From Marsupella aquatica (Eukaryota > Marchantiophyta), in assembly GCA_973895155.1 (NCBI GenBank), contig OZ316898.1:7254001-7318000 (forward strand): 64,000 nt of DNA, given 5' to 3'. The notes beneath the pieces are model-generated. The model made no database searches and was not told the origin of the DNA. It was given only the letters and a program-made list of their open reading frames with translations. A program made the translations under genes and the position numbers. Numbering within the stretch: the stretch's first letter is position 1; the number at the start of each line of letters is the position of its first letter. Of the stretch, positions 59,742 to 64,000 are shown in pieces.

Positions 59742-59966
59742 ATGGAATATGCGTCAAATAGAGGCATTTTGGTCCGGCAAATACCGAGTTTACGTGCCAA
59801 GCAACTCGGCAAGTTGCCCATCACTTCAAACCCGGAATCAGTAGCCTTAAGTTTGACCGGAAGCCCAGAAGAACTTCTTAGAAAGCACAAATTTTCTTTT
59901 GTCCGTAATCTTTTGTCGGGAACTCCTACAATATATCGTTCTAATAACTTATCGGTAAGTTGTTGA
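59742..59966 (+). CDS. Possible first exon beside the C-rich island
   Basis: The frame opens with ATGGAATATGCG and encodes RGILVRQIPSLRAKQLGKLP, SVALSLTGSPEELLRKHKFS and NLLSGTPTIYRSNNLS before a strong donor (TTATCG|GTAAGTTG near 59955). A further coding-like frame at 60380-60619 (FHGGAIPINFDLYTPKCR and LRFCCHGLEELLPSVLFM) could be a later exon, but phases do not match with the acceptors seen. The family is unknown. Confidence 0.25.
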   Translation: MEYASNRGILVRQIPSLRAKQLGKLPITSNPESVALSLTGSPEELLRKHKFSFVRNLLSGTPTIYRSNNLSVSC

Positions 59967-60619
59967 GCAGTTCCTCATATCGGGATAATTACATGTCTGA
60001 TTGATATTACTTAGAGTATCCAAGATCCAATGTGTTGGTGGTAGGTTCTGTTACCTTTTCTGGAAGACTCAAGACAGCATACCTAATACAACCAAAACTT
60101 ACGCGTCAGTGATGCATAGATGGATGGATTCCTCTGACTTAGAAAACCTCCGTTTTGAGCTTTTGATTATCTGACGAATCTCCTCTCAAGGTGGTTTAAG
60201 GGCCGACGAAATTTTCTATTGACCAAACGAACTAGTCCGATCCTCAAAGAAATTCTCCCGGGGACAGGGAAGAAGGGCCAGTTTGGAAGTTATGAAGGCC
60301 AGTTGGAGGTAACAAAGGCAAGTTTGAGGTTGGGATGGCCGTCTTAAAACAAACACAATGGTCATAATACTCCAGAAGCTTGCAAATTAGTAGCCCTTCT
60401 AGCAGAGAATATATGTTTCATGGTGGTGCAATTCCCATCAACTTTGATTTGTATACACCTAAATGCCGAACTCATGTGTCAATTGTGTTGCCCAAGGAAG
60501 GGAAAGGAGTTGAAAGGGAGAAACTTGAGCAGAAAGCGGATGCAAGCATTCTGCGATTCTGCTGCCACGGGTTAGAAGAGCTCTTACCATCCGTACTATT
60601 TATGCCCCCTAAGGACTAA

Positions 60620-62080
60620 GTTGCCATATCTCTAGGAGTTTTGTTGATGAATAAAAAATACTTGTTAATAATTCACACTGAAATCCCTGCAAGATTCTAG
60701 ACTTTGTATCTTTTGTCTTTTTGGAAGCGAATGCCCAGCACATGCTATGCGAGTCAGGGCAACTTGAGACTTGTTCTACTTGTCTCCTGCTAAAGAAAGT
60801 ATAATTTCAACTTGCATAAAGTTTGGGTTTGTATACAAGTGGGAAGACAGGAGAAAAATAATAATGAACAATAGGAGTAAAAAATCTTCCAGGGATTGCA
60901 GTGTTATTGCCCTTCAAATTCAACATGTCTTATTGATTAAAAAGTGAGCCTCCATCAGGTTGGGCTTATGACATGTGTTACTTTGTAAGTTGTCACGTGA
61001 ATGTCGATTATGTCCATGCACTAGTAGCTACTGTACTACTTAGTTATCTTAGTATCTATTTCATTTTGGAAGTTTGCGATTAGTAAGTCTTGCTAAGTAT
61101 TGTACCTTAGTTCACAAAATCACGCATTCCTGGACTGTTAGAATAATTTTTTGCAACTACCAGTTGAATGTGGGCCATTCCCAACATTATTAAATTAATA
61201 AACTGTCTACTGTCTGCGAACCTTTACAGTTTGACCTTTAAATTTTTTAATCATTTTCCTTTCCTTTTATTATTAGAAGTTGTGTGCATTCCTCTCAAAT
61301 TAGGTGGAGGCTGGACTATGGTGACCTTAAAAGAATTCGAACCCAGGAATAACCATCCTACTGTACCTTGTAGCAACGTTTTCTAAAGGCCTTGCTAAAA
61401 GCCAGTTTCCCCTAAAACAAACATGAAATCATTGCTTTACAAGTTGTCGGATAGACATCCTTGGAGTAGTCAGTCGCTTCGAGACTAGTATTCCTTTGGT
61501 TCCAGCCGAGAGTTAATTGCTCAGGTGACCCACATCGAAGATCTTTCTTATTTGGGACCTCAGTAGTGGAACTCTTCATCTTGCCGACGTGCCTTAATTG
61601 CAAACATATTCAATGGCGTGCACCACACGTCCATAGCTATGACACCATTCAAAGCGACAAACCAGGCAGCCAAATCCAACTGCCTATGACAAGCGCGGGC
61701 TGCGCCACCGATCTCACGGCACTATAGATCACTGTCAGATCGGTGTCTGGTCGTGGAGACAAGCAAAAAAACAAATTCGGTAGCCAAGGGTTGTCGCACT
61801 GAGTAAAACGAACGCCTGCTGTGCATGTAGAAAAATTTGGACGATCCAGCAAAGCAATGGATAGGAGGCGGACTTCGCCTCATTTTCGTTTTGCATCGAT
61901 CAATGAGTTGATACTATTGCCTTTGCTTGTTTGATACCAAAACTATACCGCGAACTAAAGCAGCTCGCAATTGCAACCCCACTGGAAACCTTTGAATCTA
62001 TCAGCACCTGGGTCAAGCGCAGTCCGCCCTTCTTCGACCAGTCAGCCTTCCCTTCAGCGTTTCTTGTGACCACCCGAATT
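60620..62080. other. Gene-free stretch
   Basis: AT-rich to 61.3 kb and more CpG-rich from 61.4 to 62.0 kb. 'AATTCGAACCCAGGAATA' at 61335 is a tRNA B-box-like phrase, possibly a SINE remnant. No gene is supported. Confidence 0.3.
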
Positions 62081-62089
62081 CAGATAAGA

Positions 62090-62165
62090 AATACTTTGAG
62101 CATCTTCTCCTTCACACTCACTGAACATTCGCCACTCTGGCGAAAAAGTAAAACCCTGAACGCTA
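62090..62165 (+). repeat. Dispersed AT-rich repeat family, fragment
   Basis: GAGCATCTTCTCCTTCACAC, 'ACATTC.CC.CTCT.GC.AAAA' and AAAGTAAAA match the segment near 62598-62655 of the next copy. Confidence 0.65.
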
Positions 62166-62339
62166 CCACCGAAAGCAAAGTAGAAGACAGAAACAAATCT
62201 AGAATCTCTTGACTAACGGGAGTATTGTGATCACTGGTGCCCTTGAATCCTGTGTACGCGCACGTGCATTTTTTTGCATGAAACGAGAATTGGGACACTA
62301 TTGAGCACGTTGCATGCTAAGAGCTAATGTACGTAGCAC

Positions 62340-62955
62340 CTTCTTTTTTAGTGGCGAAAATTCGCCAAATTCCAGTTCTCCCAAAAATCTTTCGCCACTT
62401 TTGGCAAAAATTAGTTACTAGTTTTTGTGTGATTGGTCACTTTTGTAAAAAATTACGGTATGCTTAGCCAGTGTTGCACCTAATTAATACAGGCCCCATT
62501 ACCCAGAATTTAAGAGTCAACCTAATCTAAATCTAGGGGGATCAAATCTAGGGAGATCTAACTGTCAAGAAAAATAATTGAAGAGTGAATCTTTAGAGCA
62601 TCTTCTCCTTCACACAGTCTTTACATTCTCCGCTCTAGCCAAAAGTAAAATCCTTAAAAAATAGGCTGCTGGGTAGGGTGAGGACCAGCTTATTTTTCGG
62701 GTTTTTTTAATTTTTAGCCAATGTGGCAAATATTTGTTTTTCTAAGGGAGTAGATCCTAGGAATATTCTCTATCATATGACCATCACACATCCCTAGATT
62801 TAAGGAGGGTCGTTAGATTCTGGCTAATGGCCCTCCATGATATGGTGGAAGAATGGTTAACGGTGTTAAAACAATCTAGCAAATATTAGCCAAAAGTGGG
62901 GAACATTTTTTGGGGAGGTGGAGTTTGGCTGAAATTTGCACTTAAAATATGCTGG
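62340..62955. repeat. Two inverted copies of the dispersed repeat family, potential hairpin
   Basis: The left arm (about 62340-62665) reads TTAGTGGCGAAAATTCGCCAAA, CGCCACTTTTGGC, ACCCAGAATTTAAGAGTCAACC, then AAAGTAAAATCCTTAAAAAA. The right arm (about 62695-62955) is the reverse complement of the same order, ending in TTTGGCTGAAATTTGCACTTAAAA. The arms are imperfect, with a spacer of about 30 bp. The right arm is closest to the copy at 50640. Confidence 0.75.
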
Positions 62956-63149
62956 TGAGGCCCATACCATTCATTTAATTAACTACAGATTTCAATGCTA
63001 CACCCACTTTACTCATCAACCATTAGTATATGTAATCTTGTCAATTTTTCTGGTCATTTTTTACTACTTCTCTTCATTTTACTATCAATTAGTTCGTGGA
63101 CCCCTTGGCTAATAAAATCAGGGGGAAGAGTCAATCTGAGCCGTCTCCA

Positions 63150-63420
63150 TTTCTTATCTCCGGAAATCTCGTCCGTCCATCATAATGGCCAATCTATGGC
63201 TCAAAAGAAAGATCTCAAATAGATCTATGGATGGGTTCTGTCAGTTTTGCAAATGGGTTAATATTTTTCAAATGAAAAATTAAACAAATCCAAGCCTTCC
63301 TAGCCGTCGATTTTGTTGATTTTATGATCTTTGCCGTCCATTTTGTAATGCCTCTAGAAATCTTATTCATCCATGTTAGAAGGCGAGCTAGGGTGCAAAA
63401 CAAAGATCTCAATGAGATCT
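63150..63420. repeat. Diverged tandem pair
   Basis: 'CAAAAGAAAGATCTCAAATAGATCTATG' at about 63198 and 'CAAAACAAAGATCTCAATGAGATCTACG' at about 63397, each followed by a GGGT..T.T phrase and preceded by a CCGTCCAT or TCATCCAT phrase, mark two old units about 199 bp apart. Confidence 0.6.
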
Positions 63421-64000
63421 ACGACTGGGTATTTTTTGTTTTGAGAATGAGTAAATAGTTTTGAGTATAGAATTCGATTAACTTTCAAGATTCCAGCCAT
63501 TCCTCCTCCTCGATCCTGGGTTTCTATGTGCTCTTCCCAGCATTAATGGCCATACAATACGAGAGGTCCTTACATACTGGGAGTTGCGGTTTAACAAGGA
63601 AGTTATCAAGTTAGTTATTAGTCATTATTTATTATATGAAAAATACTTTTTTATAAATCTTTGAATTTAAGTTTTAAAATTGGAAATGTAACTAAAATGG
63701 TTACATAGTGATAGTTTTAACCGTCTTGCTCTTTGCATTTTCAATGTTTTTACTTTTCTTTTTACGGCACGGTGTCCCAAAATTTACACCCAAATTGACA
63801 CAAACACGAATGAAAACTATAAGTTTGATCTACAAAACCGACGACTCTTGTTTGTTGCGGTTGTTGTTGACGTGGCACGCTGTGGTGCCAGGAATTTTGG
63901 AAAGTACCTCTAGTGGGGTCCGTAAATACATTTAGAGGTTTTCTGGTCATTGTTGAATTTGTGCAATTGGGTTTTATTGTTGGATTGTGTGCAATGGGGT

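Noticed and set aside
1-64000. tRNA, rRNA genes and CRISPR arrays
   Set aside because: B-box-like phrases at 43528, 53107, 55078 and 61335 lack a cloverleaf and look like SINE remnants; no rRNA blocks or spaced identical repeats were seen.

Overview
The window looks like nuclear DNA of a land plant or close streptophyte. Genes are split by GT-AG introns of up to about 1.5 kb, there is a CACTA (En/Spm) DNA transposon, and most of the sequence is repeat-derived or gene-poor. At the left edge lies the 3' half of a P5B-type P-type ATPase. That subfamily is reported lost from flowering plants but kept in mosses, lycophytes and green algae. Together with a reverse transcriptase lineage that is unusual for angiosperms, this points to a non-flowering plant (bryophyte, lycophyte, fern or charophyte). 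I cannot name the species.

Layout: (i) 0.6-5.4 kb, last six exons of the P5B ATPase. (ii) 5.4-17.5 kb, no gene I can establish; it holds a 170-bp tandem duplication and a degenerate motif that recurs about every 600 bp. (iii) 17.6-17.8 kb, a possible Gly-rich first exon. (iv) 18.4-37.5 kb, a nested block: a decayed non-LTR-type reverse transcriptase element on the minus strand is split by a 15,435-bp CACTA element at 21375-36809, with perfect 14-bp TIRs and a 3-bp ACA target duplication. (v) 38.8-39.4 kb, a tandem array with a period of about 185 bp. (vi) 40-47 kb, gene-poor, with a probable solo Copia LTR and a few coding-like remnants. (vii) 47.7-48.4 kb and 56.5-57.7 kb, two small TATA-box genes. 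Their proteins begin MA, carry a CxxCGxxxC motif, and have a phase-2 intron just after it. (viii) 50-55 kb and 62-63 kb, copies of a dispersed AT-rich repeat family, two of them inverted to form a potential hairpin of about 0.6 kb. (ix) 59.2-59.7 kb, a strand-asymmetric C-rich island.

The most interesting object is the CACTA element. All its recognisable genes lie on the plus strand: an intact protein with EDM2-like clustered PHD fingers, a tandem BRCT-domain gene, an F-box gene, a Tnp2-type transposase (Transposase_21, DUF4218, DUF4216) and a second TnpA-like gene with a Gly/Pro-rich repeat domain. The transposase has two in-frame stops, both readable as C-to-T changes, and one frameshift. 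The PHD and F-box frames are open. An element carrying chromatin-reader, BRCT and F-box modules beside its transposition genes is not something I know to be described. EDM2 in Arabidopsis acts on transposon heterochromatin, so the PHD gene is the best candidate here for a new biological system.

All gene models are read by eye from sequence and splice signals, with no alignment or transcript evidence.
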